DNA from: a bacterium
GTDB taxonomy: Bacteria; Actinomycetota; Acidimicrobiia; Acidimicrobiales; CATQHL01
Direction: 5' to 3'
Assembly: GCA_026713745.1 (NCBI GenBank)
Contig: JAPONU010000520.1
Span: 1-20,812 of the forward strand
Length of the DNA: 20,812 nucleotides
The first letter of the stretch is position 1. Every line of letters starts with the position of its first letter. Below are positions 1-6,704 of this stretch, one piece after another. A program made the position numbers and the translations under genes. Under the pieces are notes generated by a model, which was given only the letters and a program-made list of their open reading frames with translations, was not told the origin of the DNA and ran no database searches.

Positions 1-149
1 CCGGCAACCTCGCCGGTGAGCACCCGGGTGGTGCCGTCGTCGCCGAAGCCGAACAACTCCGGATCGATGAGCACGCACTGACCCGAACTGATGCAGGCAT
101 CGTCGATCCGGAGCCGGTAGCGACCGGCCGGGACCCGCTCAGCAGTCAT
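1..149 (-). CDS. P450-associated ferredoxin, [3Fe-4S] type (3' end outside window)
   Basis: This is a small iron-sulfur electron carrier that probably reduces the adjacent P450. Translation from ATG at 149 reads MTAERVPAGRYRLRID, followed by a cluster loop C19-I-S-S-G-Q-C25. That is the C-x-x-X-G-x-C spacing of actinobacterial P450 ferredoxins, with Ser at the variable X position where others have His, Tyr or Asn. The downstream segment VLIDPELFGFGDDG is typical of the family. About 49 codons are visible; the last cluster cysteine and the stop lie left of the window. The start overlaps the last 11 nt of the P450 gene, which implies one transcript and translational coupling. The family call is firm from the loop and context; redox partnership is inferred. 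Confidence 0.8.
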   Translation of the reverse strand, partial: MTAERVPAGRYRLRIDDACISSGQCVLIDPELFGFGDDGTTRVLTGEVA

Positions 150-1455
150 CGGTGCTCCGTTCGGCGGCGTCCCGCGCGGCCACCGCGGCGAGGGTGCTCG
201 ACCCGGCCATCGCGCCACCGGGTTCGACCCACAACTCGGCCAGGCCTCGCTGGTCGCGGGGCGCCTTCCAGCGCGGGGTGTCGCTCACCGGAGCGGCGCC
301 GGGGAACCTCCTCAGGAACTCGTCGAGGGCGATGGCGACCTCCAGGCGGGCGAGGGACGCTCCGAGGCAGAAGTGCGGGCCGCGGCCGAAGCCCATGTGG
401 TCGGCCTTGGTGAGGCGCCGCGTGATGTCGAACCGCCCGGGGTCGGGGTACCGGGCCGGATCCCGGTGCGCCGCGGCGAAGTTGACGACCACGGTGTCGC
501 CGGCCTCGATCGGCCGGCCGCCCAGCTTCAGTGCCCTCGTCGCGGTCCGCCGGCCGTTGAGGGCGGGTGCCTCGAAGCGCAGCACCTCCTCGATGGCGTA
601 CTCCAGCCACTGCGCTGAGGATCGGGCCAGTTCGAGCTGCTCAGGATGCGCCAGCAGCAGGTGGATGCCGGTTGCCATGAGGTTCGTGGACGTTTCGTGG
701 CCGGCCTGCAAGGCGTGCACGACGATGGCGATGCCGTCCTGGCGACCCATGCGTCCGGTGTCGACGGCGGCGGCGACCACGCTCACGAAATCGCCGGCGG
801 GCTCGGCGCTGCGCCGGTCGATCAGGTCGCCGACGAAGGCCCGCCACTCCACGAGGGCGCCGTCCAGGTCGCGGGCGATCTCGGGAACCGGGAGCGGCCC
901 GGTGAAGAACCGCGCCAACTGAACCGACCAGCCCGGGAACCGGTCGAGGGCATCGGCCGGGACGCCCAGGAGTCCGGCGATGACCCTGACGGGCAGCGGT
1001 TCGGCGAGGGTCGAGACCACATCGAATGGCGCCCCAGTTCCCTCGGCCGGACCGAGCAGTGCCGCCGCCTCTCGGCGGATGTCCGCGGCGAGCGGGGCGA
1101 GCGCCGCCGGTGTGAACGGGGGGTTGACCGCTCGGCGCAGCGCCGTGTGCTTGGCACCGTCGGAATGGATCAGCCCCGGCTGACCGAAGTGGTAGGGGAG
1201 GACCGCGAGGCTCTCGATCACCTCGGGGGGCAGGCGCCGGATGTAGGCCCCCTCGGCGCCGTGGCTGGAGTAGTCGTCGGGATTGCGCAGCACCTCCTCG
1301 ACGAGGTCGAATCGTGTGACCAGCCAGTAGTTGAGCGAGGGGCTCCAGTAGACCGGTGCGCGCTCGCGGAGTTCGGCGAACACGTCGTGCATGTGGTCCT
1401 GGAAGTCGGGCGCGCTCAGAGCCGTCTCAATCTCCGGTATCCCCTGTCGCTGCAT
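139..1455 (-). CDS. Cytochrome P450 (soluble bacterial class I type)
   Basis: This is a 438-residue soluble haem monooxygenase, a usual length for bacterial P450s, with no membrane anchor. Visible landmarks are the C-helix HTALRR (H103-R108), the I-helix oxygen-activation motif AGHET (251-255), the K-helix ExxR (E290, R293) and the haem loop FGRGPHFCLG (356-365) with thiolate ligand Cys363. All key residues are present, so it should be active. ATG at 1455 is preceded by a purine-rich GAGGGGTGA stretch. The ferredoxin gene overlaps its 3' end, a standard electron-donor arrangement. The C-terminal 25 residues after the P450 fold are Ala/Ser-rich and probably unstructured. The substrate cannot be predicted; no biosynthetic cluster is visible. 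Confidence 0.96.
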   Translation of the reverse strand: MQRQGIPEIETALSAPDFQDHMHDVFAELRERAPVYWSPSLNYWLVTRFDLVEEVLRNPDDYSSHGAEGAYIRRLPPEVIESLAVLPYHFGQPGLIHSDGAKHTALRRAVNPPFTPAALAPLAADIRREAAALLGPAEGTGAPFDVVSTLAEPLPVRVIAGLLGVPADALDRFPGWSVQLARFFTGPLPVPEIARDLDGALVEWRAFVGDLIDRRSAEPAGDFVSVVAAAVDTGRMGRQDGIAIVVHALQAGHETSTNLMATGIHLLLAHPEQLELARSSAQWLEYAIEEVLRFEAPALNGRRTATRALKLGGRPIEAGDTVVVNFAAAHRDPARYPDPGRFDITRRLTKADHMGFGRGPHFCLGASLARLEVAIALDEFLRRFPGAAPVSDTPRWKAPRDQRGLAELWVEPGGAMAGSSTLAAVAARDAAERSTDDC

Positions 1456-1508
1456 CGACTCACCCCTCGGGCCGGCGAAGCGGACTGCACCGTAGTCGTC
1501 ATTCCAGC

Positions 1509-1522
1509 GGGTGCGAGCACCC
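1509..1522. repeat. Small perfect hairpin in P450/hicA divergent gap
   Basis: GGGTGC-GA-GCACCC forms six pairs around a 2-nt centre. It lies in the 173-nt gap between the P450 start (minus) and hicA (plus). The preceding TCGTCATTCC resembles the start of the REP-like element at 4384. It may be a degenerate relative of that element or a chance palindrome. Confidence 0.3.
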
Positions 1523-1601
1523 TCCGTCCGGCGTCTCCACCTGCTGCACCCGGGGCTGGCTGCAAGTCCTGTAGATGAACAATAATGACAACTATGGAAA
1601 G

Positions 1602-1616
1602 TTGATATTAGATCAA
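1602..1616. promoter_or_regulatory. Inverted repeat upstream of hicA, possible operator
   Basis: TTGATATTAGATCAA has perfect 5-bp arms (TTGAT/ATCAA) around 5 nt. It sits in a distinctly AT-rich stretch (about 1570-1625) of an otherwise GC-rich sequence, 12 nt before the hicA start codon. Toxin-antitoxin operons are usually autoregulated at such sites. The encoded HicB lacks a visible DNA-binding domain, so which protein would bind is unclear. No convincing -35/-10 pair was found. Confidence 0.35.
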
Positions 1617-1628
1617 TAGTATGGCTGT

Positions 1629-1883
1629 GTGGTCAAGTATCCGTCGAAGAAGAGCGGTGAGGTGCTCCGCTTGTTGCAGTCACTTGGCTACCGGGTCGAG
1701 CGGACGAAGGGATCACATTCCCGGCTGGTCGCGTCGGGGCGACCTCCGTTGCTGTATGCGTACCACCGGGGCGTGACCGTGCCGCCCCGGGCTCTGAGGC
1801 ATATCCTCGAACGAGAAGTCGGTCTCAGCGAGGACGAGATCGTGGAACTGCTGTGGGGCCGTCGACACCCGGGAGAAGGCTGA
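1629..1883 (+). CDS. hicA: HicA-family toxin (mRNA interferase type)
   Basis: This 84-residue protein matches the HicA double-stranded-RNA-binding-like toxin fold: SGEVLRLLQSLGYRVERTKGSH, then a Tyr/His strand and VPPRALRHILE. His30 in KGSH aligns with the catalytic histidine of HicA mRNA endonucleases, and the length is typical. Translation starts at GTG 1629 (VVKYPSKKSG); no ATG is in frame and no clear Shine-Dalgarno precedes it, so the transcript may have a very short leader. hicB starts 3 nt after the stop, giving the toxin-first order usual for hicAB. Known family role is translation inhibition by mRNA cleavage, neutralised by HicB. Activity here is inferred. Confidence 0.88.
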   Translation: MVKYPSKKSGEVLRLLQSLGYRVERTKGSHSRLVASGRPPLLYAYHRGVTVPPRALRHILEREVGLSEDEIVELLWGRRHPGEG

Positions 1884-1886
1884 GCG

Positions 1887-2087
1887 ATGCACACCGTGCG
1901 AGTTCATTACGATCCGGATTGCGGTAGTTGGTGGGCCGAGGACGGGGAAGGGTACGTCGCTGTCTCCGATTCCTTGCAGGGCATCGAGGATCTGATACAC
2001 GAAGGGTTGCGTGAGTTCCACGGGCTCGATCGAGCCGATGTCGTGCTGATCCGGGACGACACCCCGACGGGACAGCCGGCGCACTGA
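1887..2087 (+). CDS. hicB: HicB-family antitoxin, short form
   Basis: This 66-residue protein has the partial RNase-H-like HicB fold: VHYDPDCGSWWAEDGEGYVAVSDSLQGIEDLIHEGLREF. The swwAe...gyva pattern is diagnostic for the HicB N-terminal domain. It ends soon after that domain, so the C-terminal helix-turn-helix or ribbon-helix-helix present in longer HicB proteins is absent. GGAGAAGG at 1872-1879, inside the end of hicA, is a good ribosome-binding site for ATG 1887. It should bind and block the upstream HicA. Without a DNA-binding domain, classical autorepression is doubtful unless another protein acts on the locus. Confidence 0.85.
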   Translation: MHTVRVHYDPDCGSWWAEDGEGYVAVSDSLQGIEDLIHEGLREFHGLDRADVVLIRDDTPTGQPAH

Positions 2088-2133
2088 GGGAGGAGCGGCC
2101 CAACCGCGGGCACGGCCGAACGGACTCAGTGCG

Positions 2134-3168
2134 ATGACCGCGGCGTCTGCACGGTTTGCGGGTGTGGGGCTGTCCCTGTCGAACGAGGAGCCGGCTGCTG
2201 TGACGCTGGCGCAAGGGGTTCAGGCCGATGAGTTGGGGTATGACGAGGTGTCGATTCCGGAGAGCCGGCTGCATCGCTCCGCGACGTCGGTTGCGGCGGC
2301 GATCCTGGCCCGGACCCGGCGTGTGACGGTGCGTGTCGGCGTCGCCAACCCTGTTACCCGGCATCCGCTGCTGCTTGCCCTGGAGGCCGCCACGCTCGCC
2401 GACATCGGGCCGGGGCGGGTGCGGTTCGGTGTCGGCGCCTGCGAATGGACGATGCGGGCCTTCGGGTGTGAACCGCAGGGCTGGTTGCCGTACAGCAACA
2501 CCGTCGAGGCCGTGCGGGCGATGCGGTCGCTGCTGGCGGGTGGGCCGGTGGGGTTCGAGCCGGAGACGTTCGATGCCGATGCCGATCTGCGGCTCGACCT
2601 GGCATCCCCGGCACCGGTCCCCGTGGACGTCGGCGCCGTCAACGCCCGGATGCTGACCGCGGCCGGGCGTTGGGCCGACGGGGTGCAGTTGGGCGCTCTG
2701 ATGAGCCCCGCGTACGTGGCGTGGGCCGCCGAGCGGATCGCCGAAGGTGCGCGGGTCGAGGGGCGCGATCCCGGCGACGTGCTCATCTCCGGCAACGTGC
2801 TCATCAGCCTGGATCGTGACCGGGCCGCCGCTCGCCGGGAGGTGTGCGAGGTGCTGGCCTACTACCTGGCGCGGGTGGAGGGCGTGGTGGTCGACCGCTC
2901 GGGCGCCGACCCCGCGGCGGTGGCGGCGGTGCGAGAAGCCGTGCGGCGGGATGGGATGGTCGCCGGTACCGCGGCCGTGAGCGGGCAGCTCATCGACACG
3001 TTCGCCGTGACGGGCGACACTGAAGAGGTGATCGAGCGCCTGATGCCCTTCGGTGCCGCCGGGATGGCCATGCCGCTGCTTTGGTACACGCTGGGACCCG
3101 ACCCCACCTGGGCGGTGGAGGCGCTGGCCTCAGAAGTGGTGCCGGCCGTGAGAGCCGAAGCGTCGTGA
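2134..3168 (+). CDS. LLM-class flavin-dependent oxidoreductase (likely F420-dependent)
   Basis: This 344-residue TIM-barrel protein is of the bacterial luciferase/methylene-H4MPT reductase superfamily. Supporting segments are ADELGYDEVSIPES (31-44), VTVRVGVANPVTRHPLL (64-80), LADIGPGRVRFGVGAC (88-103) and the late TGDTEEVIERLMPFGAAGM region. The NP-x-TRHP and GRxxxGxG signatures are typical of actinobacterial members that use reduced F420 or FMN. Length is normal. ATG 2134 has no strong Shine-Dalgarno; a GGAGG lies further upstream near 2090. It may follow hicAB on the same transcript (46-nt gap). Substrate unknown. It is only distantly similar to the second LLM protein at 5627-6673. Confidence 0.85.
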   Translation: MTAASARFAGVGLSLSNEEPAAVTLAQGVQADELGYDEVSIPESRLHRSATSVAAAILARTRRVTVRVGVANPVTRHPLLLALEAATLADIGPGRVRFGVGACEWTMRAFGCEPQGWLPYSNTVEAVRAMRSLLAGGPVGFEPETFDADADLRLDLASPAPVPVDVGAVNARMLTAAGRWADGVQLGALMSPAYVAWAAERIAEGARVEGRDPGDVLISGNVLISLDRDRAAARREVCEVLAYYLARVEGVVVDRSGADPAAVAAVREAVRRDGMVAGTAAVSGQLIDTFAVTGDTEEVIERLMPFGAAGMAMPLLWYTLGPDPTWAVEALASEVVPAVRAEAS

Positions 3169-3188
3169 CCGCCGCGGGGAGCGGCCCG

Positions 3189-3435
3189 GCCCGGCGTCTT
3201 GCCGGAGTCTCACGGGTTCTCGTGAGGGGCGGTTCGCGGCCCGGCGTCTTGCCGGGGTCTCAGGGGTTCTCGTGAGGGGCGGTTCGCGGCCCGGGGTCTC
3301 AGGGGTTCTTGTGAGGGGCGGTTCGCGGGCTGGGGTCTTGCCGGGGTCTCAGGGGTTCTTGTGAGGGGCGGTTCGCGGGCTGGGGTCTTGCCGGGGTCTC
3401 AGGGGTTCTCGTGAGGGGCGGTTCGCCGGCTGGGG
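3189..3435. repeat. 50-bp tandem repeat array, about five copies
   Basis: Copies lie at 3189-3238, 3239-3288, 3289-3327 (39 bp, with an 11-bp internal deletion), 3328-3377 and 3378-3427, plus an 8-bp start of a sixth. Copies 1-3 begin GCCCGG, copies 4-5 begin GGCTGG, so two sub-variants exist. Shared text includes GTCTTGCCGGGGTCTCAGG and TGAGGGGCGGTTCG. Copies 1 and 2 contain the hairpin CCGGC-GTCTT-GCCGG (3191-3205, 3241-3255). The array fills the gap between the LLM oxidoreductase and the rhodanese gene and ends about 12 nt before the chosen rhodanese start. The unit is not a multiple of three, so it is unlikely to be coding. No spacers, so not CRISPR. Confidence 0.9.
3209..3226 (+). terminator. 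Hairpin after LLM oxidoreductase gene, possible terminator
   Basis: CTCACG-GGTTCT-CGTGAG is a perfect 6-bp stem with a 6-nt loop, 40 nt after the stop of the upstream gene and inside repeat copy 1. Later copies keep only CTCA/TGAG. There is no T-tract, so intrinsic termination is uncertain, as is common in high-G+C actinobacteria. Confidence 0.35.
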
Positions 3436-3446
3436 CCGGTCCCCTG

Positions 3447-4361
3447 GTGAGCACCGCTTGGTTGGCGAGGCGCCTGCGGGCCGGCGGAGGTCCGACTGCT
3501 TCGAATCCCGACGATGAGGCGCCGCCGGGAGCGCCCCCCGGCGCGCCGGGCCGGGAGGTGCCGCCGGATCCCCGCGAGGACGTGCGGGTCGTGGACTGCC
3601 GCTGGTACCTGAAGCCGTTCGACATGCGGGACCCCGAGGCCGAGTACGCCGCCGGCCACATCCCCGGTGCCGTGCACCTGCGCTGGGACACGCACTGGGC
3701 CGATCCCGACCACCCCATCGCCGGGATGCTGGCCCAGCCTGAGGCGTTCGCCGAGGCCATGGCCGCAGCCGGCATCGGTGACCGCACCACGGTGGTGACC
3801 TACGACGACGGTCACGTCACCGTGGCGGCCCGCCTGTGGTGGGCGCTGCGGGTCTACGGCCACGGCGCGGTGGCGGTGCTCGACGGCGGCATCGGCCGCT
3901 GGGTCGCCGAGGGGCGCCCGCTGAGCACCGAGGTGCCTCGCTGGCCCCGCGGCGACTTCACGGCCCGGCCACGCTCGGCCGCCTACGCCACGCCCCTCGA
4001 CGTGGCAGCCGCACTCGACGACCCGTCCGTCGGCCTCGTGGACTGTCGCATGGAGCCGGCGCGGGTCGAGGACGGGGCGATGATCCCCGGCAGCGCCTAC
4101 CTGCCCGGCATCGAGTTCCTCGACGACGACGGTCTCATGCGCTCACCGGAACACTGCCGCGAGACGATCCTGGCCGCCGCCGACCCGGCACTCCGCACGA
4201 TCCTGTACTGCCGGGGCGGGGTGGGCGCCTGTGGCACAGCCCTCGCCTACGAAGTGGCCGGACTCGGCGATGGCGTGTCGGTCTACGACGGCTCCTGGAG
4301 TGAATGGGTCACGATCGCCGGCGACACACAGCGCCAAGCTCTCGAAAGGGCTGTCGAATAG
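3447..4361 (+). CDS. Two-domain sulfurtransferase (thiosulfate/3-mercaptopyruvate sulfurtransferase family)
   Basis: This 304-residue tandem rhodanese protein would transfer sulfane sulfur from thiosulfate or 3-mercaptopyruvate. The inactive N-terminal domain includes VRVVDCRWYL, YAAGHIPGAVHLRWDTHW, VVTYDDGH and VLDGGIGRWVAEGRPL. The C-terminal domain has GLVDCR, ILYCRGGVGACGTA and VYDGSWSEW. Cys255 begins the active-site loop C-R-G-G-V-G-A. GTG 3447 (VSTAWLARRL) was chosen because it gives the usual family N-terminus; a longer frame from 3411 would translate tandem-repeat DNA. About 34 Gly/Pro-rich residues (roughly 12-45) are inserted between the first helix and the first strand, where relatives have a short loop. 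The REP-like palindrome at 4384 follows. Confidence 0.88.
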   Translation: MSTAWLARRLRAGGGPTASNPDDEAPPGAPPGAPGREVPPDPREDVRVVDCRWYLKPFDMRDPEAEYAAGHIPGAVHLRWDTHWADPDHPIAGMLAQPEAFAEAMAAAGIGDRTTVVTYDDGHVTVAARLWWALRVYGHGAVAVLDGGIGRWVAEGRPLSTEVPRWPRGDFTARPRSAAYATPLDVAAALDDPSVGLVDCRMEPARVEDGAMIPGSAYLPGIEFLDDDGLMRSPEHCRETILAAADPALRTILYCRGGVGACGTALAYEVAGLGDGVSVYDGSWSEWVTIAGDTQRQALERAVE

Positions 4362-4383
4362 CGCGCGCCTGAGCGGGTTCGTC

Positions 4384-4403
4384 GTTCCGGCGCAGGCCGG
4401 AAC
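4384..4403. repeat. REP-like palindromic element in convergent gap
   Basis: GTTCCGGC-GCAG-GCCGGAAC is a perfect 8-bp stem with a 4-nt loop, in the 118-nt gap between the convergent sulfurtransferase and phosphotransferase genes. Read on the plus strand it translates as FVVPAQAGTQ, the hallmark of a widespread family of dispersed palindromes (TCRTTCC...GGAAYCCA type). It may also act as a bidirectional terminator. Only this one clear copy is in the window. Confidence 0.6.
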
Positions 4404-4479
4404 CCAGTGCTGACCGGTGGAGGCGTTCGCCGTGGACTCCCCGGTGGGTTCCCAGGTTCCGACTCGGTCTCGTGGCGGC

Positions 4480-5568
4480 TCAGTCCAGGAACTCCACCGC
4501 TCTCATGTCGAGAGCATGGGTGGTGTGCCGGCGCGCCATCGTGGCCAGCAGCCTGTCGCCGCGCTCGGTGCGCTCGACCCCCATGGACGCGAAGACGACG
4601 GTCGCCAAGCCGAAGAGGGATGCCCGGCGGTACGCCTCCCAGCATTCGGACCAACCGAGGCCCGCCGCCCCGAAATCGCAGAGCGCCTCGAAGTAGTCGC
4701 GCACGATGCGGTCCTCGGTGGCGCGGCGGTGCTCGCTCCGCAGGTTGCCACCCAGGAAGTACGAGACGTCGGTGACGGGGTGGCCGACCGCCAGTGACTG
4801 CCAGTCCACGGTGCTGACCGCTGCCGGGGTTCGTGTCGTGTCCAGGAGCAGGTTGTCGAGCCGGTAGTCCTGGTGGATGGCGCAGAACACCTCGCCGACC
4901 GGTGGGCTGATGGGGAAGCCCGAGCTGTCGGCGAGGCGCCGGAACAGGTCCTTCTGCTCCGCGGAGAGTTCGTCGTGGTGCCTGTCGAGGAATTCGGGAA
5001 GCACGCCCCGGAAGAACGCCTGGACTGCGTTGTGCACCTCCGCCGGGTCGTCGAAGTTCAGCCAATCGGCGTCGGCGAGTGCCCCGTCGCGCCAGGTCGG
5101 GCCATGGAGCCCCACCAGCGCCAGCACGATCCGGCGGGCCAGCGACGGGTCGCAGCCGGCGATCTGGTCACCCTGGACAGCCGGGTGCATGTCCTCCAGC
5201 AGGAGCACGAATTCCGGGCCGTGGCCCCCGACGGCCGCGTGATAGCAGAGCGGCGTGGGGATCCGCAGCCGCGACTGCAGACGGTTGTAGAAGCCGACCT
5301 CCCGGGAGTAGGCGCGCACGACGACGGCCATGTTCCGGGTCATCTCGTCGGTGGACGGGAACTTCCCGACGATCGTGGCCGGGTACTCGGGCCGTGGCCG
5401 GGCGTAGGTGAGCGCGAAGCGCACACTGTTGCCGAACTGGCCGGTGCCGACGGGGGCGTGGCTGAAGCCGAGTACCTCGGCGTCGGTGTGGCCGGCCCCG
5501 CGCAGCACCTCGCTCAGCCACTCGGCCGACACCTCCTCGAGGGTGGGGATGGAGTCGGCGGTGGTCAC
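4480..5568 (-). CDS. Phosphotransferase family protein (aminoglycoside/ecdysteroid-kinase-like fold)
   Basis: This 362-residue protein-kinase-like small-molecule phosphotransferase has a nucleotide loop VGTGQFGNSVRF (40-51), likely ATP-binding Lys69 in TIVGKFPS, a catalytic HxDxxxxN at H232-Q-D234-YRLD-N239 and the metal-binding VDWQS with Asp255. GTG 5568 is preceded by AGGAG at 5575-5579 with 6-nt spacing. The frame stays open further upstream to 5988, but that part reads as Pro/Arg/Ser-rich shadow of the neighbouring gene and was rejected. It starts 58 nt after the LLM oxidoreductase gene on the same strand, so the two are probably co-transcribed. The family phosphorylates hydroxyl groups of diverse small molecules and is often mis-called as antibiotic resistance; substrate unknown. 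Confidence 0.85.
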   Translation of the reverse strand: MTTADSIPTLEEVSAEWLSEVLRGAGHTDAEVLGFSHAPVGTGQFGNSVRFALTYARPRPEYPATIVGKFPSTDEMTRNMAVVVRAYSREVGFYNRLQSRLRIPTPLCYHAAVGGHGPEFVLLLEDMHPAVQGDQIAGCDPSLARRIVLALVGLHGPTWRDGALADADWLNFDDPAEVHNAVQAFFRGVLPEFLDRHHDELSAEQKDLFRRLADSSGFPISPPVGEVFCAIHQDYRLDNLLLDTTRTPAAVSTVDWQSLAVGHPVTDVSYFLGGNLRSEHRRATEDRIVRDYFEALCDFGAAGLGWSECWEAYRRASLFGLATVVFASMGVERTERGDRLLATMARRHTTHALDMRAVEFLD

Positions 5569-5626
5569 AACCGGCTCCTGCTCTCGCCCGACCGGCTCGA
5601 CAACGTCCGGAGGTGGTTGGCGGCGC

Positions 5627-6673
5627 TCATCGCCGGATCGCCCGGTAGGCATCGACGACCGGTGCGAGTTCGGCCGGGGTGGCGCCGTGCATGATGACGC
5701 CGTCGCATCCCAGGTGGAGTTGGTGGCGGACGGCCTCGGCGCACTGCTGCGGCGACCCGGTGGCGCTGGCGGCGAACCACTCGTCGGGAATGATCGTGGC
5801 GATGTGTTCGAGCACCTCGGTCGAGCCGGTGGCGTCCAGCGCGGTCCAGCGGTTCTTGGCAACCACCTCGTCGGCTTCGAACCTCTCCAGCACGGCGGGA
5901 TCCCAGCGGTTCGTCCGCACGAGGAGTTCCCCGTAAGCCTGGAGGTAGCTCGCCAGCCGTCCGATGGTTCCCCGCAGGCGCTTCTCATAGGGGATCAGGT
6001 CGGAGATCGTGGCCAGACACGACCAGACCCGCACATCGTCGGGATCCCGGCCGGCTTCGGCGGCGGCTGACTTCACCGTCTCGACGCATCGGACCACGGT
6101 CTCATCCGCGAAGTACGTGTGCAGGATCACCTCGTCGAAGCACCGGCCGCCGAGGCGCAGGCTGTTCTCGCCGAAGCATGCGATGTTCATCGGCAGGTGC
6201 TCGTCAAGAGTCGGGTCGAGGAGGAGGAGCGGGAAGCGGCCCGCCGGACCGTCGTGGTTCTGCACCATCTCGCCCCGGAAGAGCCGCCGCATGATCCCGG
6301 CGAAGTCCTCCATCTCGGCGGTGGTGATCTCGGGGATGCCCATCAACTGCTGGAGGATGGGGATCCCCCTGCCGATGCCCAGCACGAACCGTCCACCGCT
6401 GAGGCTCTGCATCGTGTAGGCGAAGCCGGCGGTCAGCAGGGGATGGCGGGTGTTGTTGTGCGTGGCGCCGGTGGCGATGGTGATCGACTCCGAGACCGCC
6501 GCGGCCGCACCGCACAGCACCGCTGCCTCCTTGCGGTTGTAGCGCTCGGAGATGAACGCCGTGCCGAGGCCCAGCGCCTCGCCATCTCGCACCTCGGTGA
6601 GCACGTCACGGGAACTGGCAGGCTGGCCCGCCAGCCCGTAGAAGCCAAGTTCGGGGAATTCAGCTGTCGTCAT
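5627..6673 (-). CDS. LLM-class F420-dependent oxidoreductase, MSMEG_2249-like family
   Basis: This 348-residue luciferase-like TIM barrel starts ELGFYGLAGQPASSRDVLTE, followed by LGLGTAFISERYNRKEAA (35-51), ATGATHNNTRHPLLTAGF (67-84) and SGGRFVLGIGRG (92-103). The FYGLAG...SERYNxKEA pattern matches a mycobacterial/actinobacterial family of probable F420-dependent oxidoreductases. GGGAGGAG sits about 9 nt before ATG 6673. It is followed by the phosphotransferase gene. The upstream ATPase genes are on the same strand with a 31-nt gap, so read-through from the island is possible. A diverged fragment of its 5' coding region recurs at 9160-9285. Confidence 0.88.
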   Translation of the reverse strand: MTTAEFPELGFYGLAGQPASSRDVLTEVRDGEALGLGTAFISERYNRKEAAVLCGAAAAVSESITIATGATHNNTRHPLLTAGFAYTMQSLSGGRFVLGIGRGIPILQQLMGIPEITTAEMEDFAGIMRRLFRGEMVQNHDGPAGRFPLLLLDPTLDEHLPMNIACFGENSLRLGGRCFDEVILHTYFADETVVRCVETVKSAAAEAGRDPDDVRVWSCLATISDLIPYEKRLRGTIGRLASYLQAYGELLVRTNRWDPAVLERFEADEVVAKNRWTALDATGSTEVLEHIATIIPDEWFAASATGSPQQCAEAVRHQLHLGCDGVIMHGATPAELAPVVDAYRAIRR

Positions 6674-6704
6674 TCTCGCGGTCTCCTCCCGGGCATGGTC
6701 TCAG

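Noticed and set aside
3189..3435. CRISPR-like array
   Set aside because: Units are directly adjacent with no unique spacers, and no cas gene is nearby.
3411..3446. Longer start of the sulfurtransferase
   Set aside because: It would translate the last tandem-repeat unit; the family N-terminus begins at GTG 3447.
4480..5568. Aminoglycoside resistance gene
   Set aside because: The fold is shared, but the nucleotide loop and C-terminal part resemble general actinobacterial small-molecule kinases; no resistance subfamily motif is seen.
5569..5988. N-terminal extension of the phosphotransferase
   Set aside because: The extra 140 codons overlap the LLM oxidoreductase gene out of frame and are low-complexity; GTG 5568 has a good ribosome-binding site.
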